Positions 8,287 through 14,414 of a DNA stretch of 55,393 bases are shown piece after piece (position 1 is the stretch's first letter; every line of letters begins with the position of its first letter). The stretch lies in contig CANFEY010000028.1 in assembly GCA_947446025.1 (NCBI GenBank), positions 1 through 55,393 of the forward strand. Reading direction: 5' to 3'. Origin of the DNA: Bryobacterales bacterium. Its GTDB lineage: Bacteria; Acidobacteriota; Terriglobia; Bryobacterales; Bryobacteraceae. Made by a program: the position numbers and the translations under genes. The notes beneath the pieces are model-generated. The model ran no database searches, had not been told where the DNA came from, and was given only the letters and a program-made list of their open reading frames with translations.

Positions 8287-9249
8287 CTACTTACGGAACG
8301 ACCGCTCGGCCGCATCCTTTGGGTCGGTGCTCACCGGCTGGTCGCGCCAGAGCCAGCGGATCATTTCGGGGAGCATGGCGCCGCCCATGTCGTGACTGTG
8401 GACGCCCATGCCCCAGGAGTAGTTTACGTCGTAGCCTTTTTGGGTGAGGGCGTCTTTTAGGCGGACGTTTTGGAGGAACCAGTCGCGGTGGGGGTCGTAT
8501 TCGGCGCTGGTGCCGGCAGTCCCCGATGTTCCGCGGTTGTCGTTGCGGCCGTCGATCATGAAAATGCGGATGGGCTTCTTCGGCTCGGCGACAACCTTTT
8601 CGGGGTAGACGTGGCCGCCTTTTAGGTCAACGAACGTGCCGATGCCGCTGAGGACTTTGTGGAACTGGTCGGGGCGGTTCCAGGCTACGGTGAAGGCGGC
8701 GATGGCTCCGCTGCTCCAGCCGGCGAAGCCGTGGCGGTCGGGGTCGCGGGAGATTTTGTAGTCCTTATAGACGGCGGGCAAGAGTTCGTCGGTGATGACC
8801 TTGGAATATTTGTCGGTGGGCGGGTCGTATTCTTCCTGGCGGTTGGATTTGTTGTCGGCGGTGAAGACGCCGGGATCAATGAAGGCTCCGATCATGACGG
8901 GGATGTCGCCGCGGTAGATGAGGTTGTCTAGGACGTTGTTGGCGCGGTAGTAGCCGTCGGCTTTGAGGTAAGTGGCTCCGTCGTTGAAGACCATGAGGCT
9001 GGCTTCGCGGGTGGGGTCGTATTGGGCGGGGACGTAGACCCAGTAGGAGTGTTGGACGCCCGGGTAGACTTTGCTGGGAAGAATGAAGGGTCCGCGGACT
9101 TCGCCTTTGGGGACGCCGGGGCGCGGGAGGGAGTCGGGTCCGAGGGAGTAGAAGGCGTCGAAGGGCGAGGGTCCTCGGGGGCCGCCGGGGGCGTTTTGCG
9201 CGTGGGCGGTGGTGGCGAGTAGGATTGCGAGTGCGGTGGTGAGCTTCAT
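8287..9249 (-). CDS. secreted esterase (enterochelin-esterase-like alpha/beta hydrolase)
   Basis: A 320-residue exported hydrolase of the PF00756 (Esterase D / Fes) type. Signal peptide [18 protein letters not shown], a proline/glycine linker, then a strand [12 protein letters not shown]. The oxyanion region is around VFNDGATYL, the nucleophile elbow GFAGWSSGA carries the catalytic Ser, an acidic strand [11 protein letters not shown] follows, and the catalytic His is in [11 protein letters not shown]. Such enzymes hydrolyse esters of siderophores, feruloylated polysaccharides or acyl-CoA-like substrates; the substrate is not determinable here. The ATG at 9249 follows a clear ribosome binding site (CAGGAGG). 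A GTG or upstream start at 9327 would place 26 basic residues before the signal peptide. Confidence 0.85.
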   Translation of the reverse strand: MKLTTALAILLATTAHAQNAPGGPRGPSPFDAFYSLGPDSLPRPGVPKGEVRGPFILPSKVYPGVQHSYWVYVPAQYDPTREASLMVFNDGATYLKADGYYRANNVLDNLIYRGDIPVMIGAFIDPGVFTADNKSNRQEEYDPPTDKYSKVITDELLPAVYKDYKISRDPDRHGFAGWSSGAIAAFTVAWNRPDQFHKVLSGIGTFVDLKGGHVYPEKVVAEPKKPIRIFMIDGRNDNRGTSGTAGTSAEYDPHRDWFLQNVRLKDALTQKGYDVNYSWGMGVHSHDMGGAMLPEMIRWLWRDQPVSTDPKDAAERSFRK

Positions 9250-9285
9250 GGGCCTCCTGGATCGGAGACTAGGATAGCGGATGCG
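9250..9285 (-). promoter_or_regulatory. 5' leader with ribosome binding site and -10 box, duplicated at 12109-12145
   Basis: Read on the minus strand, TATCCT (about 9271-9276) is followed by about 21 bases that include the ribosome binding site CAGGAGG just before the ATG at 9249. A near-copy of this whole leader (about five differences in 43 bases) lies at 12105-12147, where no gene follows it. Confidence 0.45.
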
Positions 9286-9361
9286 GGGGTGGATGGAAAT
9301 GGGGTGCGGCAGCGATCTCCGTGGCAAGAATTTCGGAAACTTCTTCAGGATTCGCTTGCGC

Positions 9362-9627
9362 CTATCGATTCTTCCGGAAACAGGTACCTGAACTTTTTGG
9401 CGTATTTCTTATGGCATCCACGCTGTCATGCATCTCACGCCCCAGAGAGAAGATTTCCTCCGCGTAGCGCGTGTGAACAACTTCTCTCCCAGCGTCTCTT
9501 CCAACTGTTTCAACTGTCCGCTGATGGTTGGCTGTGCCAGCCGCAGTTTGTCCACCGCCCGCGCAATGCTTCCCTGTTTCGCAACCACCCAAAAGTAGTA
9601 CAGGTGATGATAGTTGAGCCACTCCAT
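9362..9627 (-). pseudogene. LysR/NhaR-type regulator, 5' remnant
   Basis: From the ATG at 9627 the frame encodes the N-terminal winged helix-turn-helix of a NhaR-like LysR regulator: MEWLNYHHLYYFWVVAKQGS, then RLAQPTISGQLKQLEETLG and KLFTRATR. It then leaves the family sequence. In a neighbouring minus-strand frame, YAEEIFSLGREMHDSVDAI, which normally lies some 20 residues later, appears immediately. A small deletion plus a frame change explains this. The effector-binding domain (over 200 residues) is absent, so no functional LysR protein can be made. The remaining stub could still bind DNA if it is translated and stable. Confidence 0.7.
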
Positions 9628-9728
9628 GGCTTCATTATACATCGTTTTATACGATCAAAGAAATCGAGACTTTGTTATTGTCGATTGAAGCGGAAACCCG
9701 TATGTTGGGGTTGTAGCAAGGAGATGAG

Positions 9729-10091
9729 ATGCGAATCAAGATTTACGGATCACCCCGAGACCTCAGCATGACGGATACAGAAGTCATCGAGCGCCAGGTT
9801 CAGTTTGCGCTGAGCCGCTTTGATGGTCTTGTCCAGAAGGGCGTCGTTACCGTTAAACAGAGCATTGACAGCCACGACTGTCGCATCCAACTCCGGCTGC
9901 GCTCCGGAGTGAGTATCACGAGCCGTGAGTGCCGCACCGATCTGGCGACAGCCACCAGTGCCGCCGCCAGGGGGGGTGACCGGAGCGTTGGACCGCCACA
10001 TCGCATTGCTTCGGCCCATACGGCTGGCTCGCATTTCTACCCCGATGAAGTTTGGAGATTGAAGGAGACGAAATGGATACGCAAAGCATGA
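9729..10091 (+). CDS. ribosome hibernation factor (HPF/YfiA-like), frame-disrupted C-terminus
   Basis: The first ~80 residues resemble the S30AE / ribosome-associated inhibitor family: an N-terminal strand MRIKIYG, helix TDTEVIERQVQFALSRF, then CRIQLRLRSGVSITS and a second helix around DLATATSAAAR. Family members dimerise or silence 70S ribosomes under stress. In this frame translation runs to 10091 with an unrelated tail. If the run of seven G at 9969-9975 were six, the frame would give ALDRHIALLRPIRLARI and end in MKFGD at a TGA at 10060-10062, which looks like the native C-terminus and leaves 10 bases to the next gene. A mutation, phase variation or a sequencing error are all possible. Ribosome binding site AAGGAG lies 6 bases before the ATG. 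Confidence 0.6.
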   Translation: MRIKIYGSPRDLSMTDTEVIERQVQFALSRFDGLVQKGVVTVKQSIDSHDCRIQLRLRSGVSITSRECRTDLATATSAAARGGDRSVGPPHRIASAHTAGSHFYPDEVWRLKETKWIRKA

Positions 10092-10444
10092 AGAGATTTG
10101 AACAGGAGTTGCGCGTAATGGCGGCGGAAGTGAGCCGCCACCTACGTGAGAAAGACCGGGTGCACATCCTGGTCGAACGGAGCGCAGAGACATGCGAACA
10201 AGAGACTTTGGCAGGACAACGAGAAATGGCCTTCCAGTCCTTGGACCGCAACTCCCTGCTACTGCGGGAGGTTCGAGCCGCCCTGGACCGCATTGACGAC
10301 GACGAATACGGTCGCTGCCTGAAATGCGAAGGCGAGATAAGCGAAGCACGGCTTCGTGCCCTCTCCTACGCCCGTCACTGTCTGTCTTGCCAGGAACAAA
10401 TCGATCGGCTGTCAGGATCCTTTCCCTTTCGATTCGCAGCATAA
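10073..10444 (+). CDS. DksA/TraR-family C4 zinc-finger protein
   Basis: A 123-residue protein ending in the DksA/TraR C4 zinc finger: CLKC and CLSC are separated by a ~17-residue helix-turn, with DDDEYGRCLKCEGEI just before, a close match to the family signature. The N-terminal ~80 residues form a long charged helix pair (FEQELRVMAAEV, REKDRVHILVERSAE). DksA-type proteins enter the RNA polymerase secondary channel and, with ppGpp, reset transcription under starvation. Ribosome binding site GAAGGAGA sits well spaced before the ATG. A TTG start at 10052 is possible but would overlap the hibernation-factor gene. Its partners are the hibernation factor upstream and stress proteins downstream. Confidence 0.85.
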   Translation: MDTQSMKRFEQELRVMAAEVSRHLREKDRVHILVERSAETCEQETLAGQREMAFQSLDRNSLLLREVRAALDRIDDDEYGRCLKCEGEISEARLRALSYARHCLSCQEQIDRLSGSFPFRFAA

Positions 10445-10495
10445 GCCGCGAAAGATCAACCCCACATTTTAACTGTACAAGGAGAAACAAAAACC

Positions 10496-10951
10496 ATGAA
10501 AACCATAACCAACCTAGCACTGACTTTGGCCCTCACCGCCTCGGTGGCATTCGCCAACGACCACATGACTCAGATCGCCGCGGAGGCCCGTGAACTCGCC
10601 TCGGACTATAAGAAGATGACGATCACCCTCAAGGACAAGAACTTCCCCGAACGGGAACTACAGGAGGAGTTGAAGGCTGCCGAAAACGAACTGGAGAAAA
10701 TCGAGGGCCACATGATGGAATTCAGCGCGGCCGCTCTGACCCTCACACCAGCCCAAAGCAAGGATTGGAAATTGGCGCAGGACCTAGTCCAATTGCTCGA
10801 CATCTTCCATGGTCGTAAGTCTGTTCTTCTGGAGGGCGGCGATCCTCACAAGAAGCGCAGCGCAATCCTAGCAGAGGCGCAAGCCCTTCTAACGAGGGCG
10901 AACACGCTCGCGGATGTCGCCAAGCGCCTTTCCGCGATCCCCACCTCGTAG
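10496..10951 (+). CDS. exported helical protein, paralog 1 of a tandem pair
   Basis: A 151-residue protein with a signal peptide (LALTLALTASVAFA, cleavage before NDH near residue 21). The mature part is predicted to be almost wholly alpha-helical with heptad-like spacing (LQEELKAAENELEKIEGHMM) and has no cysteine. It is about 45-50% identical by eye to the next gene, sharing FANDH, TQIA, AREL, KDWKL-QDLV-LLD and KR near the end. Preceded by a ribosome binding site (AAGGAG) 13 bases before the ATG and followed by a strong hairpin (10958-10987). The family is not recognised. A periplasmic binding, spacer or envelope-stress role is conceivable but unsupported. Confidence 0.75.
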   Translation: MKTITNLALTLALTASVAFANDHMTQIAAEARELASDYKKMTITLKDKNFPERELQEELKAAENELEKIEGHMMEFSAAALTLTPAQSKDWKLAQDLVQLLDIFHGRKSVLLEGGDPHKKRSAILAEAQALLTRANTLADVAKRLSAIPTS

Positions 10952-10957
10952 CCACCG

Positions 10958-10987
10958 GCGCGGCCCTGGCTCGCAGCAGGGCCGCGC
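10958..10987 (+). terminator. GC-rich hairpin after the first paralog
   Basis: Perfect 10-bp inverted repeat GCGCGGCCCT / AGGGCCGCGC with a 10-base loop (10968-10977), seven bases after the stop at 10951. No U-tract follows, so it may act as a weak or Rho-assisted terminator, or as an RNA-stability element that sets the ratio of the two paralogs. Confidence 0.6.
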
Positions 10988-11040
10988 ACCCCACTAACGT
11001 CAACGTTTGAATTTGAGAAACAGTAAAAAGGAAAAATAGC

Positions 11041-11493
11041 ATGAAAACTCTTAGCTCCATCGCCCTCACTTTGGCCCTCACCGCTTCGGCGGCGTTCGCC
11101 AACGACCATCTCACCCAGATCGCCGGACACGCTCGTGAACTTGCGGCCGACTACGGCAAGATGACGCAGACACTGAAGAACAAGAATTTCGCCCCAGCCG
11201 AGCTGCAACAAGAACTGCAGGCTGCAGATTCAGACCTGGGAACGATCAAGACGCTGATGGCCGAATACGCGGCTACCGAGCCTAAGTTGAACGCGGCACA
11301 GGCGAAAGACTGGAAGCTCACGCAAGACCTTGTAGTTCTGCTGGATGTCTTCCAAACTGTCAAATCGGAATTACTGGCCGGTGACAGTCCCACGTCGAAA
11401 CGCAAAGAGATCCAGGCACATTCCCAGGGCTTGGTGACTCGCGCCAAGATGCTAGAGAAAACCGCGATGCGTCTCGCCGGCAGTGGATCGTGA
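11041..11493 (+). CDS. exported helical protein, paralog 2 of a tandem pair
   Basis: A 150-residue tandem paralog of the gene at 10496, with the same signal peptide type (IALTLALTASAAFA, cleavage before NDH) and the same helical layout: HLTQIAGHARELAADYGKM, NFAPAELQQELQAADSDL, KDWKLTQDLVVLLDVF, then a Lys-rich turn and a final helix. The near-identical signal peptides and diverged helical cores point to a duplication followed by specialisation. It starts at an ATG preceded by AAAAAGGAAAAATAGC, a purine-rich ribosome binding site, and ends nine bases before a 13-bp hairpin. Function is unknown; its presence between a DksA-like gene and a small-heat-shock-like gene suggests a stress-linked envelope role. 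Confidence 0.75.
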   Translation: MKTLSSIALTLALTASAAFANDHLTQIAGHARELAADYGKMTQTLKNKNFAPAELQQELQAADSDLGTIKTLMAEYAATEPKLNAAQAKDWKLTQDLVVLLDVFQTVKSELLAGDSPTSKRKEIQAHSQGLVTRAKMLEKTAMRLAGSGS

Positions 11494-11501
11494 CCCAAGC
11501 T

Positions 11502-11532
11502 GCGCGGCCCCGGCCCAAAGCCGGGGCCGCGC
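11502..11532 (+). terminator. 13-bp GC hairpin after the second paralog
   Basis: Perfect inverted repeat of 13 bp (11502-11514 with 11520-11532) around the loop CCAAA. Its outer part (GCGCGGCCC) matches that of the hairpin at 10958. No U-tract is present, and the next gene's ribosome binding site (GAGGAG) follows about seven bases later, which favours an attenuator or mRNA-processing role over a simple terminator. Confidence 0.65.
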
Positions 11533-11549
11533 TAACACGAGGAGCCACC

Positions 11550-12002
11550 ATGAGACCAGTAACGATTCAATCATGCACTTCTAGCCAACTATTCCCGCTG
11601 CTTGCCGAGTACGAGAAGCAAATGGATGAGGTCAGTCGCCGAGCCTATCACTTGTTTGAGCACCGCGGCGGCACCCACGGGCAAGCCCTTGACGACTGGT
11701 TGGACGCCGAGCGCCAGATCCTGTGTCTACCGCAAGCGCACACCACGGATGAGGGGCACTCCTACCGCGTGGTTACGGCCTTATCCGGCTTCCCGGTGGA
11801 CAAGATCCAAGTCTTCATTGGACCCCAGGATATGGTCATCCGCGCCGTGTCCGCGGTTGGTGAAGGCGCTGGGTTTTCGCTCAAAGCGATGACGCAGTAC
11901 CGATTCTGCCAACCCGTCGACATCACCAGAGTCACCGCCACCTTCGAGGATGGACTGCTGCAAGTCGACATGCCAAAGGTTCTGAAGGCACACGCGGCGT
12001 GA
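11550..12002 (+). CDS. DUF2934 and Hsp20-like stress protein
   Basis: A 150-residue cytoplasmic protein in two parts. Residues ~25-55 (RRAYHLFEHRGGTHGQALDDW) resemble DUF2934, a short helical domain common in acidobacterial and proteobacterial stress proteins. Residues ~75-147 resemble the end of an alpha-crystallin domain: SYRVVTALSGFPVDKIQVF, then ITRVTATFEDGLLQVDMPK, where the last strand is the usual small-heat-shock signature. This DUF2934-plus-Hsp20-like pairing suggests a chaperone or sensor role. It starts at the ATG at 11550, six bases after GAGGAG; an earlier start at 11490 lies in the hairpin and is not credible. It closes the stress cluster that begins at 9729. Confidence 0.7.
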   Translation: MRPVTIQSCTSSQLFPLLAEYEKQMDEVSRRAYHLFEHRGGTHGQALDDWLDAERQILCLPQAHTTDEGHSYRVVTALSGFPVDKIQVFIGPQDMVIRAVSAVGEGAGFSLKAMTQYRFCQPVDITRVTATFEDGLLQVDMPKVLKAHAA

Positions 12003-12104
12003 ACACCAAATGTAGAATATTTGACTCAGACGAATCCAATTTCCGTTGCGCACGGAAACAGACTGTGGCGAGATCGTGGTTGCCCCGCGCGGATATGGCT
12101 CGAT

Positions 12105-12147
12105 TCATGTGCCTCCTGGATCGGCGACGAGGATAGCGGACGCGAGG
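12105..12147 (-). repeat. orphan copy of the 9249 gene leader
   Basis: Minus-strand copy of the leader at 9246-9288, with the -10-like TATCCT, the intervening bases, the ribosome binding site CAGGAGG and an ATG at 12108. The frame after that ATG gives no recognisable protein and stops near 11938 inside the Hsp20-like gene. This is probably a rearrangement scar. Confidence 0.45.
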
Positions 12148-12171
12148 GCGGAGCGGAATGGGCTACTTTGA

Positions 12172-12462
12172 TTCGCGGTCGAGGCCGAGCTTCACGCGGC
12201 CATCGGGGAAGACGGCGTACATTTCGAGGCGGCCGCCCAGACGAAGCACGAGATCGACTTTGGAACGGCACAGGGGATCTGGTTGGACGTGAATCGATTG
12301 GAAATACCGGCACGCAGCCTTACCGAAACGCGCTTTCAGGTCATTGGCCGATGCGGGAGCGAAGTTTGGTCTGCCTTCGTCACCTATCGGGGAGATGCCG
12401 CCCGTTTGATCTCGGTACGCCGCGCACGCCAGGAGGAGATAGCAGCTTATGACGCCGGGTAG
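12172..12462 (+). pseudogene. brnT: BrnT-like toxin, 5' end degraded
   Basis: A plus-strand frame without ATG, GTG or TTG at its 5' end encodes a BrnT-type ribonuclease toxin: QTKHEIDFGTAQGIW (normally KHgIdFeEA), SLTETRFQVIG (the Arg-containing strand), then VTYRGDAARLISVRRARQEE with the C-terminal RiISARrA signature, ending at a TAG (12460-12462) that overlaps the antitoxin start by 14 bases as in functional brnTA operons. The N-terminal FEWDxxKA segment is reduced to FEAAAQT, and a TGA at 12169 closes the frame upstream. The toxin is therefore either started at a rare codon or, more likely, dead. Confidence 0.55.
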
Positions 12463-12694
12463 ACGGACAGCAGCGCAGTTCGACAAGCTTCATGACGGCG
12501 GGAAGGACATGACTCCTTATCTCGACCTCAAGAAGGCCACTCGCCCGGGGCGGAACGTGCAACGGGTCAACGTCGATTTTCCGGTGGATCTACTGCGGGC
12601 GATTGATCTTGAGGCTCGGCGGATCGGGGTGACTAGGCAGGCTTTTATCAAGCTGCGCTTGTCGGATACGTTGCCGCGGGTGGCGGGGCAGTAA
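12449..12694 (+). CDS. brnA: BrnA-like ribbon-helix-helix antitoxin
   Basis: An 81-residue protein of the BrnA / CopG type. After FDKLHDGGKDMTPYLDL comes the RHH DNA-binding part: QRVNVDFPVDLLRAIDLEA (beta strand and helix 1), then RRIGVTRQAFIKLRLSDTL (turn and helix 2), a very typical closing. Such proteins neutralise BrnT and repress their own operon. The ATG at 12449 overlaps the toxin frame's stop, preserving the toxin-before-antitoxin order of brnTA. The antitoxin looks intact while its toxin lacks a proper 5' end, so it may persist as a solitary repressor or anti-addiction gene. Confidence 0.75.
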   Translation: MTPGRRTAAQFDKLHDGGKDMTPYLDLKKATRPGRNVQRVNVDFPVDLLRAIDLEARRIGVTRQAFIKLRLSDTLPRVAGQ

Positions 12695-12708
12695 GTACGG
12701 GGTGAGTT

Positions 12709-12784
12709 TGGTGGACCTGAAGGGATTCGAACCCTTGACCTCTTCCATGCCATGGAAGCGCGCTCCCAACTGCGCCACAGGCCC
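12709..12784 (-). tRNA. tRNA-Ala (GGC)
   Basis: The reverse complement is a 76-nt tRNA with anticodon GGC, an encoded CCA (12709-12711) and the G3:U70 wobble pair that identifies alanine tRNAs. D-, anticodon and T-stems are all complete. It lies alone between the BrnA gene and the 34-residue membrane peptide gene. Confidence 0.97.
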
Positions 12785-12915
12785 TTTTGTTAGATGGACT
12801 TGACGTCCCAGGGCAGTAATTTGAGGTGTCCTCCCTAGAGGGAAGGCACCGAAGTCACAAGAACAGTTTAGCACAGAGCCGCGGTCCGTCGGCAATTTGC
12901 AGGGGTTCGCAAGAA

Positions 12916-13020
12916 TCAAAGAACATACAGTCTGAGCATGTAGTAAATGAGTCCGATGGCGATGACGGACATCAGGATGCGTCCGGGGGTGGTGAATTTG
13001 GGCAGATCGGATTGAGCCAT
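12916..13020 (-). CDS. 34-residue single-pass membrane peptide
   Basis: A short minus-strand frame from ATG 13020 to TGA 12916: a polar start (MAQSDLPKFTTPGR) and then one hydrophobic helix ILMSVIAIGLIYYMLRLYVL that runs to the end. Such a layout, with a Lys/Arg-containing N-terminus and a C-terminal anchor, is typical of bacterial membrane mini-proteins. A second in-frame ATG at 13035 would add five residues; neither start has a clear ribosome binding site. Codon choice fits the neighbourhood. It is divergent from the SDR gene at 13106 and may share its promoter region. Function is unknown. Confidence 0.5.
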   Translation of the reverse strand: MAQSDLPKFTTPGRILMSVIAIGLIYYMLRLYVL

Positions 13021-13092
13021 ACCAGGAAGATTCATGAGAGATGGAAACTGTTGCATCGGGAATTGATCTCAGCACTTTCTCCGGCGGTCGCC

Positions 13093-13098
13093 TACAAT
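13093..13098 (+). promoter_or_regulatory. -10 element (TACAAT) seven bases before an ATG
   Basis: TACAAT at 13093-13098 overlaps the earlier ATG at 13097 and lies seven bases before the ATG at 13106. A transcript starting the usual distance downstream would exclude the 13097 codon and begin at the 13106 codon, so the element decides the start. Confidence 0.5.
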
Positions 13099-13105
13099 GG
13101 CGGAC

Positions 13106-13927
13106 ATGGGTTTCGATCTGAAGGGTAAGACTGCATTAATCACGGGAGCGGGGCGAGGCATTGGGCGGGAGGTGGCGCTGCAACTCGCGGCGGCGGGGGC
13201 TTCGGTGATGCTCACGGACCTCGATCGCGAGGTGGTGATAGAGACGGGCTCGCTTGTGGATGCAGCGGGCGGGGCGGCGAAGGCGCTGGCGGGGGATCTG
13301 ACGGGGGCGGGGTTTCCGGAGAAGCTCGTGAATGCCGCGGTGGAGGGGTTTGGCGGGATCGACATCATCGTGAACAACGCGGGGTACACGTGGGACAACG
13401 TGATCCAGAAGACTACGGATGAACAGTTTCAGGCGATGCTCGACATTCATGTGGTCGCGCCGTTTCGCGTGTTGCGAGCGGCGTCGGAGGTGATTCGCGG
13501 GCGGGCGAAGGCGGAGATTGCGGAGGGTCGGCGGGTGATGCGCAAGGTGGTGAATATCACGTCGATCTCGGGCATGGATGGGATGGCGGGGCAGGCGGGG
13601 TATGGGTCGGGCAAGGCGGGGATTATCGGGCTGACGAAGGTGATGGCGAAGGAGTGGGGGCGGTACAACGTGAACGTCAATGCAGTGGGATTTGGGTTTA
13701 TCGATACTCGGCTTACCCAAGTATTGGGGGAGGAAATTGACGTGCAGGGGCGGAAGATTCGCGTGGGCGTGCAGGCGGCGGTGCGGGAAGCGCTGGTGGC
13801 GCAGAATCCGCTGGGTCGTGTAGGGTCGGCGGAGGAGGCGGCGGGGCCGGTGGTATTTTTCTGCTCGCCGCTGTCGGACTACGTGACGGGGGAAGTGCTG
13901 TTGTGTTCGGGGGGGAGCCGGGTTTAG
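13106..13927 (+). CDS. short-chain dehydrogenase/reductase
   Basis: A 273-residue NAD(P)-dependent SDR with a Rossmann fold. The cofactor motif TGAGRGIG is near residue 12, an acidic LTDLD follows strand 2 (Asp at its end favours NAD), NNAG is near 85, the catalytic Ser is in NITSISG, and the Tyr-x-x-x-Lys is in GYGSGKAG. The C-terminus VTGEVLLCSGGSRV fits FabG-like members. An insert of about 15 residues (GRAKAEIAEGRRVMRK) sits before the Ser strand, and another (IDVQGRKIRVGVQA) near the substrate loop. The substrate is unknown. The ATG at 13106 is preferred over 13097 because TACAAT (13093-13098) is a plausible -10 box for a leaderless start. Confidence 0.85.
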   Translation: MGFDLKGKTALITGAGRGIGREVALQLAAAGASVMLTDLDREVVIETGSLVDAAGGAAKALAGDLTGAGFPEKLVNAAVEGFGGIDIIVNNAGYTWDNVIQKTTDEQFQAMLDIHVVAPFRVLRAASEVIRGRAKAEIAEGRRVMRKVVNITSISGMDGMAGQAGYGSGKAGIIGLTKVMAKEWGRYNVNVNAVGFGFIDTRLTQVLGEEIDVQGRKIRVGVQAAVREALVAQNPLGRVGSAEEAAGPVVFFCSPLSDYVTGEVLLCSGGSRV

Positions 13928-13932
13928 AAGAA

Positions 13933-13970
13933 GAAGTCAGAAGTCAGAAGTCAGGAGTCAGAATTCAGAA
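13933..13970 (+). repeat. short direct repeat (unit AAGTCAG)
   Basis: Imperfect tandem of a 7-8 base unit: four or five copies of GAAGTCA / GGAGTCA / GAATTCA directly after the SDR stop. Repeats of this wording are scattered between genes in Solibacter-like genomes as I recall. No function is implied. Confidence 0.6.
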
Positions 13971-13991
13971 TCTGGTGGCGATAAGGTTGTC

Positions 13992-14414
13992 ATGAAAACT
14001 CTTTTAGCAGTTTTTGCTGCAACCCTGACCATTGGAACCGCTTCGGCGGCCGACTCCCTTTATGCCCGCCTCGGCGGCGAGAAAGCTGTACACGCGATGG
14101 TGAATGAATGGACCAATCGCGTGGTGGCGGATGCGGACGTACACAAGTGGTACGAGCACATCGCCAAGGACGCGCACGCCGAGCAGGCGTTTGAGAAGAA
14201 CGTTGCGGACTACCTCTGCAAGGCCACCGGGGGCGCGTGCGCCTACCACGGTCCTGCAACGGTGGTGGCGGAAGAGCACATCACCGCGGCCGCGTTCGCG
14301 GACATCGAAAAGCACATGGTGGAGACGCTGGACCACATGAAGGTCCACGACGCTGAGAAGCACGAGATGCTGAAAGTGTTCGAAGGGCTGAAGGGAGCGG
14401 CGGTCGGCCACTAG
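13992..14414 (+). CDS. exported group 1 truncated hemoglobin
   Basis: A 140-residue protein: a signal peptide (MKTLLAVFAATLTIGTASA, cleavage near 19) followed by a 2-on-2 globin. SLYARLGGEKAVHAMVNEW is the A/B helix region of group 1 truncated hemoglobins. KNVADYLCKATGGACAYHG corresponds to the E/F region, and EEHITAAAFADIEKHM carries the likely proximal (F8) His. Group 1 members bind O2, NO or peroxide, but most are cytoplasmic. An exported copy suggests periplasmic O2 or NO chemistry or haem handling. The two Cys around TGGA could form a disulfide in the periplasm. Convergent with the S9 peptidase, whose stop overlaps by four bases. Confidence 0.85.
   Translation: MKTLLAVFAATLTIGTASAADSLYARLGGEKAVHAMVNEWTNRVVADADVHKWYEHIAKDAHAEQAFEKNVADYLCKATGGACAYHGPATVVAEEHITAAAFADIEKHMVETLDHMKVHDAEKHEMLKVFEGLKGAAVGH

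Noticed and set aside
12021-12452. Plus-strand Arg/Gly-rich frame of 143 codons
   Set aside because: Its composition is Arg/Gly-rich with no domain, and a different frame in the same stretch carries the BrnT signature.
12163-12486. Minus-strand frame with a signal-like start and an end that reads RLEMYAVFPDGRV
   Set aside because: It looks protein-like in its last 25 residues only, and it lies opposite the BrnT and BrnA frames. It may be a short relic of a lost gene but cannot be a complete one.
13933-13970. Possible CRISPR array in the AAGTCAG repeat
   Set aside because: Units are 7-8 bases and contiguous, without spacers or cas genes.
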